Made by a program: the position numbers and the translations under genes. From Candidatus Aminicenantota bacterium (lineage in GTDB: Bacteria > Acidobacteriota > UBA6911 > RPQK01 > JAJDTT01), in the NCBI GenBank assembly GCA_026706325.1, contig JAPOYZ010000597.1, positions 1 to 5,173 of the forward strand: 5,173 bases of DNA, given 5' to 3'. The stretch's first letter is position 1. Every line of letters starts with the position of its first letter. The notes beneath the pieces are model-generated. The model saw only the letters and a program-made list of their open reading frames with translations, searched no databases and was not told where the DNA came from. Of the stretch, positions 1 to 5,137 are shown in pieces.

Positions 1-786
1 CTTCCGCTGCTCGGAGTAGTTTCCCGCATCCAGATTGTCGTTGCGGTGAAACCAGAAGAGGCCGCCATGGAAGCGGTTTCCGCCGTGCCGGGTCACCAGC
101 AACACCTGGCCGCCGGAGCGAATGCCGTATTGCGCCGAATAGAGGCTGGTCTTGACGTCGAATTCCCGGATCGCTTCCGACGAGGGAGTCAGGCTGCTGG
201 ATCCGTTACCACCGGTGATCAGGGTCCCGTCGAAATAGGTCAGGTTGTCCCGCCAACTCATCCCCAGGACCTGAATGCGACGCGTCCCCTGGGAGACTGC
301 CCCCGGAGCCAGCGAGACCAGATCCCGGAAGTTGCGTTCCTTGGAGGGCATGTTGCGCAGTTGCTTGCTATCTATGAGCTGTCCCACATCGTCCCGCTCG
401 ACGGTGAGTTGGGAGAGGTCCTCCGATATCTTGGACGACTTCCCCGGGGAGGTGCGGCGGAGGCGAAAATCGAGGCGAACCCGCTGTCCGACCTGGAGCC
501 TCACCGACTGTCGGCGCTGGGAATCGAAGCGGTTCTTGGAGGCCAGGACTGCGTAGTCTCCCACCGGCAGGCCGCCCCAGCCGTAGACGCCGGAGGCGTC
601 GGTTTCGCGGACATACAGTTCGTTGGTTTCCGTCCGCCGGGCCTGGATCTCGACCCCCGCCAGGGGTGCGCCGTCGAGTTCCCGCACAGTCCCCTCCAAA
701 ACCGCGACCTGACTCTGGGATACAGCCGATTCAGGCGTCCAGAAGACGCTGATCAGGAGCAGGACAATGAACCTGGGATTTCGCAC
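1..786 (-). CDS. TonB-dependent receptor, Oar-like, N-terminal part (3' end beyond window)
   Basis: Outer-membrane receptor for TonB-energised uptake of a bulky substrate; the substrate cannot be told from this part. 262 codons are open to the left edge. Residues 1-23 form a signal peptide (MRNPRF then a hydrophobic run IVLLLISVFW, cleavage near SAVS). Residues about 28-110 are a carboxypeptidase-regulatory-like beta-sandwich (LEGTVRELDGAPLAGVEI, TDASGVYGWGGLPVGDY). Residues about 130-262 are the plug domain, with RNFRDLVSLAPG, an N-x(3)-FDG segment, SSEAIREFDVKTSLYSAQYG, and the HGGNRFHGGLFWFHRNDNLDAGN motif typical of acidobacterial receptors of about 1000 residues or more. The start is inferred: GTG at 786-784 is the only usual start codon after the in-frame TGA that precedes a signal peptide. 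It has no clear SD. The 257-residue open frame on the opposite strand is its shadow. Family call is firm, start moderate. Confidence 0.9.
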   Translation of the reverse strand, partial: MRNPRFIVLLLISVFWTPESAVSQSQVAVLEGTVRELDGAPLAGVEIQARRTETNELYVRETDASGVYGWGGLPVGDYAVLASKNRFDSQRRQSVRLQVGQRVRLDFRLRRTSPGKSSKISEDLSQLTVERDDVGQLIDSKQLRNMPSKERNFRDLVSLAPGAVSQGTRRIQVLGMSWRDNLTYFDGTLITGGNGSSSLTPSSEAIREFDVKTSLYSAQYGIRSGGQVLLVTRHGGNRFHGGLFWFHRNDNLDAGNYSEQRK

Positions 787-796
787 AGAGTCGTCG

Positions 797-802
797 AGTA
801 TA
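797..802 (-). promoter_or_regulatory. Candidate -10 box for the TonB-dependent receptor gene
   Basis: On the minus strand the hexamer reads TATACT (5 of 6 to TATAAT), 10 bases before the GTG at 786. No good -35 box is present at 16-18 bases spacing; the best is CTCACG at 18, matching 3 of 6. If used, the leader would be only a few bases, which agrees with the absence of an SD. Weak, sequence-only call. Confidence 0.25.
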
Positions 803-963
803 TGACGAATTCGGCCTGACCGTGAGCCGGTATCCCGTATCCAACGAAATTTTCACGGACCGGAGCAGTGCCGGGTAAGTCCTTGCTGGAGTACAGACGG
901 TTGGATACCCTCTGTGCCCTGTGTGCACCGAGTTACGACATCCGTGAGCAGGAGAAAATTCCG

Positions 964-1398
964 ATGGCCGTTAAACCCATCCCCGATGGCTTCCACACGG
1001 TGACACCGTACATGGTCGTCGCCGACGTCGACCGGTTCCTCGAATTCCTCAAGGCGGCTTTCGGCGCCGCGGTAACGGAGCGCGTCCCGAGCCAGGACGG
1101 GAAAACGGGACACGCGGAGGCCCTCATCGGCGATTCGTACGTGATGCTGGGCCGGGCGCAGGACCAGTTCCCCGCCCTGCCATGCATGCTCTACCTCTAT
1201 GTCCCCGACACCGACGCCACCTACGCGCAGGCGCTGGCGGCCGGGGCGAAGTCCAGGCAGGAGCCGGCGGACATGTTCTACGGAGACCGCAACGCCATCG
1301 TCCAGGACCCGGACGGCAACATTTGGTGCATCGCCACTCACCAGGAGGATCTGACTCCGGAGGAGTTGGCCGAGCGGGCCAAGGAGTCCATGCGGTGA
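964..1398 (+). CDS. VOC-superfamily protein, PhnB-like glyoxalase/bleomycin-resistance fold
   Basis: 144-residue cytoplasmic protein of the vicinal-oxygen-chelate superfamily. Members are metal-dependent isomerases, dioxygenases or binding proteins, and this subgroup has no settled substrate. Two beta-alpha-beta-beta-beta modules can be seen. Module 1 covers residues 10-63 (FHTVTPYMVVADVDRFLEFL; GHAEALIGDSYVMLG). Module 2 covers residues 75-127 (MLYLYVPDTDATYAQALAAGA; EPADMFYGDRNAIVQDPDGNIW; IATH). The YGDR and DPDGN-x-W motifs are typical of PhnB-like members in soil bacteria. The tail EDLTPEELAERAKESMR is also common there. ATG 964 is chosen over the longer frame from 868 because AGGAG lies at 950-954 with 9 bases spacing and the homology begins at MAVKPIPDG. 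The stop overlaps the next gene's start, so the two are probably co-translated. Confidence 0.9.
   Translation: MAVKPIPDGFHTVTPYMVVADVDRFLEFLKAAFGAAVTERVPSQDGKTGHAEALIGDSYVMLGRAQDQFPALPCMLYLYVPDTDATYAQALAAGAKSRQEPADMFYGDRNAIVQDPDGNIWCIATHQEDLTPEELAERAKESMR
1381..1386 (+). promoter_or_regulatory. Shine-Dalgarno site fixing the GTG start of the DUF1080 gene
   Basis: AAGGAG lies inside the end of the VOC gene, 8 bases before GTG 1395. The GTG shares bases with the VOC stop codon (GTGA). This decides the start of the downstream gene, whose frame is otherwise open from 1182, and implies translational coupling. Confidence 0.75.
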
Positions 1399-2492
1399 CG
1401 CCCGGAACGGGGGTCTTGCGGGCACGGCGCCACCTTCTGCTTGCATTGGTTTTCGCGTTCGGCTGGACAACCGTTGGGAATCATTCCTCGACTGGCTTGG
1501 CGTCGGAACTCCCCTCGTTCACGGATCCGGCCGAGGCGGGACCTGACTTCCAGGTTCAGGGGGAGTACGCCGGCAACGTGGGCTCCGACTTTCCCGTCGG
1601 CATTCAGGTGATCGCCCTGGGGAACCGCGAGTTCCAGGGGGTGGTCTATACCGGGGGTCTTCCGGGGGCCGGCTGGGACGAGAGCACCGTCTACCACATC
1701 GGGGGCAAGACCCAGGCGGACGGCCGGACCGTTTTCCATGGCATTCACGGCGAACGGCTCAAGTTCGCCAGTTCCAACTTCCGGGGCTTTGTTCGGGACG
1801 GTGTCTTCACCGGCGAGGCCCACACCTTTCACGGACGGGCGGACAGCGTTGAATTCCGTCTGAAGAAGGTGCTTCGCAAATCCCCGACGCTGGGCGCCGA
1901 GCCGCCCGCCGGAGCCATCGTGCTGTTCGACGGGACCGGCGTCCAGGAGTGGAAAGACGGCCGCCTCGTCGAAAACGGCCTGCTGGACGTGGGGACCACT
2001 TCCAAGCGGAAGTTCGGAAGCGTCCGGATCCACCTGGAGTTCCGCTGCCCCTTCATGCCGACGGCGCGGGGCATGAAGCGGGGCAACAGCGGCGTCTACG
2101 TCAAGCGGGAATGGGAGGTGCAGATCGTGGATTCCTTCGGTTGGCACCACGAGAACCGCAAGTTCGAGCGGCTGTCCAAATTCGGCCGCGCCGGAGGCAT
2201 CCACGAAATGGTGGGGCCCCGGATCAACATGTCGTTCCCGCCGCTATCCTGGCAGACCTACGACATCGAATTCACCCTGGCCAGGTTCGACACAGCGGGA
2301 AAGAAGATCTCCCCGGCGACGATGACGGTCCGGCACAACGGAGTCTTGATCCACGACCAGGTCGTCCTGCCGCGGCTGCCACCCGAATCGGACGGGCTCA
2401 AATTCAAGGAAGGCGAACCGGGCCCCATCTATTTGCAGGACCACGGCAACCCGGTGCGCTATCGAAACATCTGGGTCGCGGAGAGGGATTGA
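1395..2492 (+). CDS. Exported DUF1080 (3-keto-disaccharide hydrolase family) protein with N-terminal accessory domain
   Basis: 365 residues from GTG 1395. Residues 9-37 are a signal peptide (RARRH, hydrophobic LLLALVFAFGW, cleavage near LAS-EL), so it acts outside the cytoplasmic membrane. Residues about 52-158 form an accessory domain with QGEYAGNVG, VGIQVIALG and GGLPGAGWD, seen ahead of DUF1080 in planctomycete and acidobacterial proteins. Residues about 173-362 are DUF1080, a concanavalin-like sandwich: AGAIVLFDG, LEFRCPF, NSGVYVKREWEVQIVDS, GGIHEMVGPRINMSFPPLSWQTYDIEF, HNGVLIHD and the closing GPIYLQDHGNPVRYRNIWV. Some members of the family hydrolyse 3-keto-glycosides; many are untested, so the activity here is inference. 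The catalytic residues are not assigned. It follows the VOC gene with a GTGA overlap and converges on the UxuA-like gene. Family call is firm. Confidence 0.88.
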   Translation: MTPGTGVLRARRHLLLALVFAFGWTTVGNHSSTGLASELPSFTDPAEAGPDFQVQGEYAGNVGSDFPVGIQVIALGNREFQGVVYTGGLPGAGWDESTVYHIGGKTQADGRTVFHGIHGERLKFASSNFRGFVRDGVFTGEAHTFHGRADSVEFRLKKVLRKSPTLGAEPPAGAIVLFDGTGVQEWKDGRLVENGLLDVGTTSKRKFGSVRIHLEFRCPFMPTARGMKRGNSGVYVKREWEVQIVDSFGWHHENRKFERLSKFGRAGGIHEMVGPRINMSFPPLSWQTYDIEFTLARFDTAGKKISPATMTVRHNGVLIHDQVVLPRLPPESDGLKFKEGEPGPIYLQDHGNPVRYRNIWVAERD

Positions 2493-2535
2493 CCTCCCGC
2501 CATCGGGTCGGAAGCCCCAAACGCAGATCCAGGTC

Positions 2536-3648
2536 TCACACCCTCTCGCCGTAGGCGGCGGCGATCAGAGCCTTGATGTAGGCGATGGCCCAGGCGTAGG
2601 AGATCAGGTCGCCCTTCTCTTCGGCCGTGAAACCGGGGACGTGGTCCGGCTCCAGCGTCCACTCGTAGCCCACGTCCCGGAGCACCTGGACCACCTTCCA
2701 CATGTCCAGGTCCCCTTCGTCCAGGAAGACCTCGTCGTAGTTGGGTACGGTCCCGCGGACGGCTCGGAAATCGATGTCGAAGATCTTCTTCTGGCCCCCG
2801 AAATAGCGGATCAGGTCGATGACGTCGGCTCCGGACTCCTGCATCGTCCCCAGGCAGAGGAGGATGCCGTTGTACTTGCTGGGAACGATGTTGATGAGCC
2901 GGTCCAGGCCCTCCTTGCTGTTGAGGACCTGGGAGACTCCCCAGTAGCGGGCCGACGGGGGGTCGTCGGGATGGCAGGCCACGTGGACCCGGGCTTCGGA
3001 CGCCACCGGGATGCACTGTTCCTGAAATCGGGTGATCCGCTCCCACAACTGATCGGAGGAGATGGAGCCGGCCGGCCGGCCGTGCTCCTCGGTTCCCGTC
3101 CCGTCGAACCGGTACATGCGGTACCCGCCCCGGCCCTCAAGAACGTGCCGGTAGCCGGGCAGCGGAAGCTTGAAGACGTCCCGGGTGACCCGGGAGAGCA
3201 GGAGGCTGTGTTCCAGAATCGGTATCCCCGCTTTCCCCATCTTCTCGATGGTCCGGGAGATCTTCTCCAACTCCTGCTTCCATCCGGGACGGCCCAGGAG
3301 CAGGTTGGCGGTGTCCACCTTGCGGAGATAGACGGCGTTGATCTTGATTCCCACACCCTCGGCGCGCCGCTTGACCCGCAGCAGCTCGTCCAGGTCTATT
3401 TCACCGTCCCGCACGTAGCCGGGCATCCACCTCGAGGCGATTCGGATATCCCGGATTCCCATCTGCCGCATGTGGCGCAGGGCCGCCTTGGACAGAGGCG
3501 AAGGGTCCCTCCCGACGGCGCGCGGAAAGGCGGTGACCCGCATGCGCCGGGTCTCAGAACCGGCGGACACGGTTCGCTCCATTCCCGCTTTATGAATTAC
3601 CCCCGCGGCCGCAGCCGCTCGGACGAAGTTCCTTCTGTTGACTTTCAT
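2536..3648 (-). CDS. UxuA-family (mannonate dehydratase-like) TIM-barrel protein with Tat-type leader
   Basis: 370 residues. True UxuA dehydrates D-mannonate to 2-keto-3-deoxygluconate in the hexuronate pathway, using a divalent metal. Start: ATG 3648, with GGAAGGGA just upstream and a twin-arginine leader following at once (NRRNF at 4-8, then AAAAAGVI). The longer frame from 3723 is rejected. Barrel motifs: IRIASRWMPG (68-77), VHVACHPDDPP (221-231), GILLCLGT (261-268), DVIDLIRYFG, KKIFDIDFRAV (287-297), FLDEGDLDMWKVVQVLR (308-324) and EPDHVP (333-338). Against E. coli UxuA, His226, Cys265 and Asp335 fall on expected metal ligands, but the His of the VHFRN/THLRS motif is Asp293. The Arg of RPDH is Glu333. 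A bound metal with altered chemistry, or a non-mannonate substrate, is possible; an isomerase-like role cannot be excluded. Length matches the family (about 360-395). Confidence 0.85.
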   Translation of the reverse strand: MKVNRRNFVRAAAAAGVIHKAGMERTVSAGSETRRMRVTAFPRAVGRDPSPLSKAALRHMRQMGIRDIRIASRWMPGYVRDGEIDLDELLRVKRRAEGVGIKINAVYLRKVDTANLLLGRPGWKQELEKISRTIEKMGKAGIPILEHSLLLSRVTRDVFKLPLPGYRHVLEGRGGYRMYRFDGTGTEEHGRPAGSISSDQLWERITRFQEQCIPVASEARVHVACHPDDPPSARYWGVSQVLNSKEGLDRLINIVPSKYNGILLCLGTMQESGADVIDLIRYFGGQKKIFDIDFRAVRGTVPNYDEVFLDEGDLDMWKVVQVLRDVGYEWTLEPDHVPGFTAEEKGDLISYAWAIAYIKALIAAAYGERV

Positions 3649-3687
3649 GATTTTCCCTTCCGAATGATCCTCTCCAGGTCCGATCCG

Positions 3688-3713
3688 CTCCCGAACGAAG
3701 CCTCGAACGGGAG
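3688..3713. repeat. Imperfect inverted repeat upstream of the UxuA-like gene
   Basis: Arms CTCCCGAACGA and TCGAACGGGAG flank a 4-base loop (AGCC). 9 of 11 positions pair; the two mismatches are A against A. It lies 40-65 bases before the UxuA-like ATG, so it would be in the 5' untranslated RNA if the candidate upstream promoter is used. It could be an operator or an RNA hairpin; there is no U-tract, so it is not a terminator. Confidence 0.45.
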
Positions 3714-3716
3714 TCG

Positions 3717-3745
3717 GTTGCAAGAGAAACGAGCGATGCCGTCAA
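3717..3745 (-). promoter_or_regulatory. Candidate sigma70-type promoter for the UxuA-like gene
   Basis: On the minus strand TTGACG (3745-3740; 5 of 6 to the -35 consensus) is followed after 17 bases by TGCAAC (3722-3717; only 3 of 6 to the -10 consensus). This would give a leader of roughly 60 bases containing the inverted repeat at 3688-3713. The poor -10 keeps this a weak call. Confidence 0.25.
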
Positions 3746-3776
3746 CCACCGTTGAGTTCTTCTCCCGCGTTGTGTC

Positions 3777-3787
3777 TTACAATGTAA
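3777..3787 (+). promoter_or_regulatory. -10 box inside a small palindrome, directly before the RHH gene
   Basis: TACAAT (3778-3783) fits the -10 consensus at 5 of 6 and ends 7 bases before the ATG at 3791. It lies inside TTACA-A-TGTAA, a perfect 5-base inverted repeat with a one-base centre. The nearest -35-like element is TTGAGT (3752-3757), 20 bases away and so too far for a standard promoter. The short distance suggests transcription starting at or next to the ATG, giving a leaderless mRNA. The palindrome over the -10 is a plausible operator for self-repression by the RHH protein. Confidence 0.4.
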
Positions 3788-3790
3788 CGC

Positions 3791-4042
3791 ATGCAGCAAC
3801 GACTGACCGTGCGTATTCCCGACGATCTGAGTGAAGGAATAGCACTTGCTTCCCGGAACCTGGGTCTCAGCCCCTCGGAAATAGTAAGGACAGCGTTACG
3901 CCAATTCCTCCATATCAGCCCCGGAGCCCTCTATTCGGCCCAACAGGTCAGGGACCTCTTGGGTTCTCTCGACTCCGGAATCCCCGATTTGGCGACACGA
4001 CACCGAGAGTACGTCTTGGAATCTCTTCGGATTCGCGTGTGA
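3791..4042 (+). CDS. Ribbon-helix-helix (CopG/Arc/MetJ-type) antitoxin-like DNA-binding protein
   Basis: 83 residues. Residues 3-9 (QRLTVRI) would be the DNA-contacting beta strand. Helix 1 is DLSEGIALASRNLG (12-25) and helix 2 is SPSEIVRTALRQFL (27-40), the standard RHH layout; two chains make one DNA-binding unit. The C-terminal half (SAQQVRDLLGSLDSGIPDLATRHREYVLESLRIRV) resembles the toxin-binding tail of VapB-type antitoxins that pair with PIN ribonucleases. It probably represses its own promoter. No SD precedes the ATG, but a -10 box ends 7 bases upstream. No intact toxin follows: the next frames are broken (see 4039-4103) and the next gene is the 314-residue protein. It could also be a free-standing regulator. 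RHH call is firm; antitoxin role is inferred. Confidence 0.8.
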   Translation: MQQRLTVRIPDDLSEGIALASRNLGLSPSEIVRTALRQFLHISPGALYSAQQVRDLLGSLDSGIPDLATRHREYVLESLRIRV

Positions 4043-4058
4043 TTCGCTGCTGGATTCG
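4030..4058 (+). repeat. Three direct copies of GATTCG across the RHH gene end
   Basis: GATTCG occurs at 4030-4035, 4041-4046 and 4053-4058, with starts 11 and 12 bases apart, about one helical turn. The first two copies are followed by C. RHH proteins often bind short repeats on one face of DNA, so these could be binding sites. Part lies in coding sequence and the unit is short, so chance is not excluded. Confidence 0.3.
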
Positions 4059-4103
4059 GTAGTCCTGGCTCCCTGCCTGACCACCGGCAGCAGTGCCACA
4101 TGA
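4039..4103 (+). pseudogene. Possible remnant of a PIN toxin N-terminus after the RHH gene
   Basis: A GTG at 4039 overlaps the RHH stop codon in the GTGA manner common in toxin-antitoxin pairs, but its frame gives VIRCWIR and then TAG. Another frame, reached by adding one base after the second base of the third codon, reads LLDSVVLAPCLTTGSSAT and then stops at 4101-4103. The start VIR-LLDSVVLA is like a PIN-domain first strand (hydrophobics, invariant Asp, Ser/Thr, then VL), but the rest is not PIN-like. This is a speculative relic; it may be ordinary intergenic sequence. Confidence 0.2.
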
Positions 4104-4107
4104 GGGT

Positions 4108-4113
4108 TATACT
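4108..4113 (+). promoter_or_regulatory. Candidate -10 box for the 314-residue gene
   Basis: TATACT (5 of 6) sits 40 bases before the GTG start at 4154, with no recognisable -35 at 17 bases. It would give a leader of about 34 bases including the SD at 4141-4146. An ATG at 4100, a possible longer start, would lie upstream of this promoter and outside its transcript. Confidence 0.3.
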
Positions 4114-4140
4114 GACCCAAAAAACCGGTTCACCGGGGAA

Positions 4141-4146
4141 AGGAGA
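4141..4146 (+). promoter_or_regulatory. Shine-Dalgarno site fixing the GTG start at 4154
   Basis: AGGAGA preceded by GGGGAA, 7 bases before GTG 4154. No SD precedes the in-frame ATG at 4100. This is the main reason to prefer the shorter protein. Confidence 0.65.
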
Positions 4147-4153
4147 GCTTGCA

Positions 4154-5098
4154 GTGAACACGCAACGGTATCAATTGCGCCTCAGCGGCCTCCCGGAACC
4201 TACCGGGCAGATCAAGGCGACAAGCCTATGCCGTATTCTGGATGCTCTACTGCAAACGGGGGAACGAGCCACGCGTTTGATCGTAACCGGGCAGAGCAGT
4301 GGGAGGGGGCGAAAACCCAAATGGCTTCGGGCAAGCGCCAATTTTACGGTTACCGGATTGAACTCCGGCTCGACGATTCTCGAAATCGAGGCGCCTCGAT
4401 TTCGTGAGACGGCCTATGGCGAGCTTTCCCAACAGGAATTGTGGCATGACAAGCCGAGTCTCGATGACACTTCGCTCGACATGGCGGCACGCGCAATCGA
4501 AGAAGCCACGTCTGCCGAATCCCCGGGTGACCATTTCGACGCGGACGTCCTGAAAGCAATTCTCAAATTCAACTCAGCCTCAGGCACTCCTGGTATTCGC
4601 TACGAGTTGATTCCACAGGGTTCGACAGGCTCGGGATTCGTACTGGATGAGCATGTCTGCACGCAGGTATCCGAGCGGTTAAGGAGTATTCCACCACCCA
4701 GGTCGTTCATCGTGACCGGCAGACTGGACGAAATTAAATGTGGTGGTGGCCGTTTTCGCCTGTTGCTCGGCCGGAACGATCAACTCCTTGGAAAGCTGCA
4801 CCCAGACTTGCTGGACACAGAGGTCCTACGTCCGCTTTGGGGAAAACCGACTACCGTGGAGGGGCTTGTTCACTTTAAAGCAAACGGACACGCGCGATGG
4901 ATCGAGGCGCGTCGGATGAGTGGCCGTGCTGAAGGAGACGGCGTGTTCGAAGTGAGCCCTTCGGGTAAAGCTGGCGAGTCGCTGGGCCCGGTTACGGCTC
5001 AGCGAAAACGCAATGTTCGATCCACCGATCCCATGATCCTCGTGGGAGCGTGGCCGGGCGACGAGCCCATCGATGAACTCCTGGCCCAACTCGATTGA
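4154..5098 (+). CDS. Uncharacterised 314-residue protein with antitoxin-like acidic C-terminal tail
   Basis: No assigned function. From GTG 4154 (good SD) the protein is soluble, with no signal peptide or membrane segment. Residues 4-85 hold alternating strands and a helix (QRYQLRLSGLPEPTGQI; LCRILDALLQTGERATRLIV; FTVTGLNSGSTILEIEAPRF). Residues 86-135 are mostly helical (LDDTSLDMAARAIEEA; FDADVLKAILKF). Residues about 183-255 look like a small beta-barrel, perhaps OB-like (SFIVTGRLDEIKCGGGRFRLLLG; KLHPDLLDTEVLRPLWGKPTTVEGLVHFKANGHARWIEARRM). A basic linker (QRKRNVRS) leads to WPGDEPIDELLAQLD at 300-314, like the short acidic C-termini of antitoxins encoded just before VapC/PIN toxins. I recall similar unnamed proteins but cannot check. 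It follows the RHH gene by 111 bases, and a broken PIN-like sequence follows it. The antitoxin or toxin-regulator role is inference. Codons are visibly less GC-rich than in the left-hand genes. Confidence 0.75.
   Translation: MNTQRYQLRLSGLPEPTGQIKATSLCRILDALLQTGERATRLIVTGQSSGRGRKPKWLRASANFTVTGLNSGSTILEIEAPRFRETAYGELSQQELWHDKPSLDDTSLDMAARAIEEATSAESPGDHFDADVLKAILKFNSASGTPGIRYELIPQGSTGSGFVLDEHVCTQVSERLRSIPPPRSFIVTGRLDEIKCGGGRFRLLLGRNDQLLGKLHPDLLDTEVLRPLWGKPTTVEGLVHFKANGHARWIEARRMSGRAEGDGVFEVSPSGKAGESLGPVTAQRKRNVRSTDPMILVGAWPGDEPIDELLAQLD
4381..4404. repeat. Perfect 24-base palindrome inside the 314-residue gene
   Basis: The half-site CGAAATCGAGGC is followed at once by its exact reverse complement, with no spacer and the axis in GGCGCC. 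One mismatched pair on each side is followed by two more matching pairs (30 bases in all). It encodes EIEAPRFR at residues 77-84, and because of the symmetry the opposite strand also reads EIEAPRFR in one frame. It could be a protein-binding site or an mRNA hairpin. Confidence 0.9.
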
Positions 5099-5137
5099 TC
5101 CGTTCATGGAGAAGACACGGTTCAGCGTAAGGCCCGC

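Noticed and set aside
46..819. Open frame of 257 codons on the plus strand
   Set aside because: It lies opposite the TonB-dependent receptor, whose translation shows clear signal peptide, regulatory and plug motifs; this frame shows none.
1182..1394. Longer N-terminus for the DUF1080 protein from ATG 1182
   Set aside because: This part overlaps the VOC gene out of frame, and the signal peptide and SD both point to GTG 1395.
1338..2204. Open frame of 288 codons on the minus strand
   Set aside because: Antisense to the VOC/DUF1080 genes in GC-rich DNA; no recognisable domain.
2493..2535. Possible shared terminator between the convergent DUF1080 and UxuA-like genes
   Set aside because: No stem-loop with a T-tract on either strand could be found in the 43 bases.
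3067..3081. Alternating GGCC/CCGG run
   Set aside because: Explained by the Gly-Arg-Pro-Ala-Gly codons of the UxuA-like protein in GC-rich DNA.
2641..3834. Open frame of 397 codons on the plus strand
   Set aside because: Antisense to the UxuA-like gene and extending into the RHH promoter; low-complexity composition and no domain motif.
4043..4153. RHH gene and 314-residue gene are in one frame, separated by a single TGA with 37 open codons between, suggesting readthrough or recoding
   Set aside because: A 37-codon open gap in GC-rich DNA is likely by chance. The downstream gene has its own SD, and no recoding element such as a selenocysteine hairpin can be recognised.
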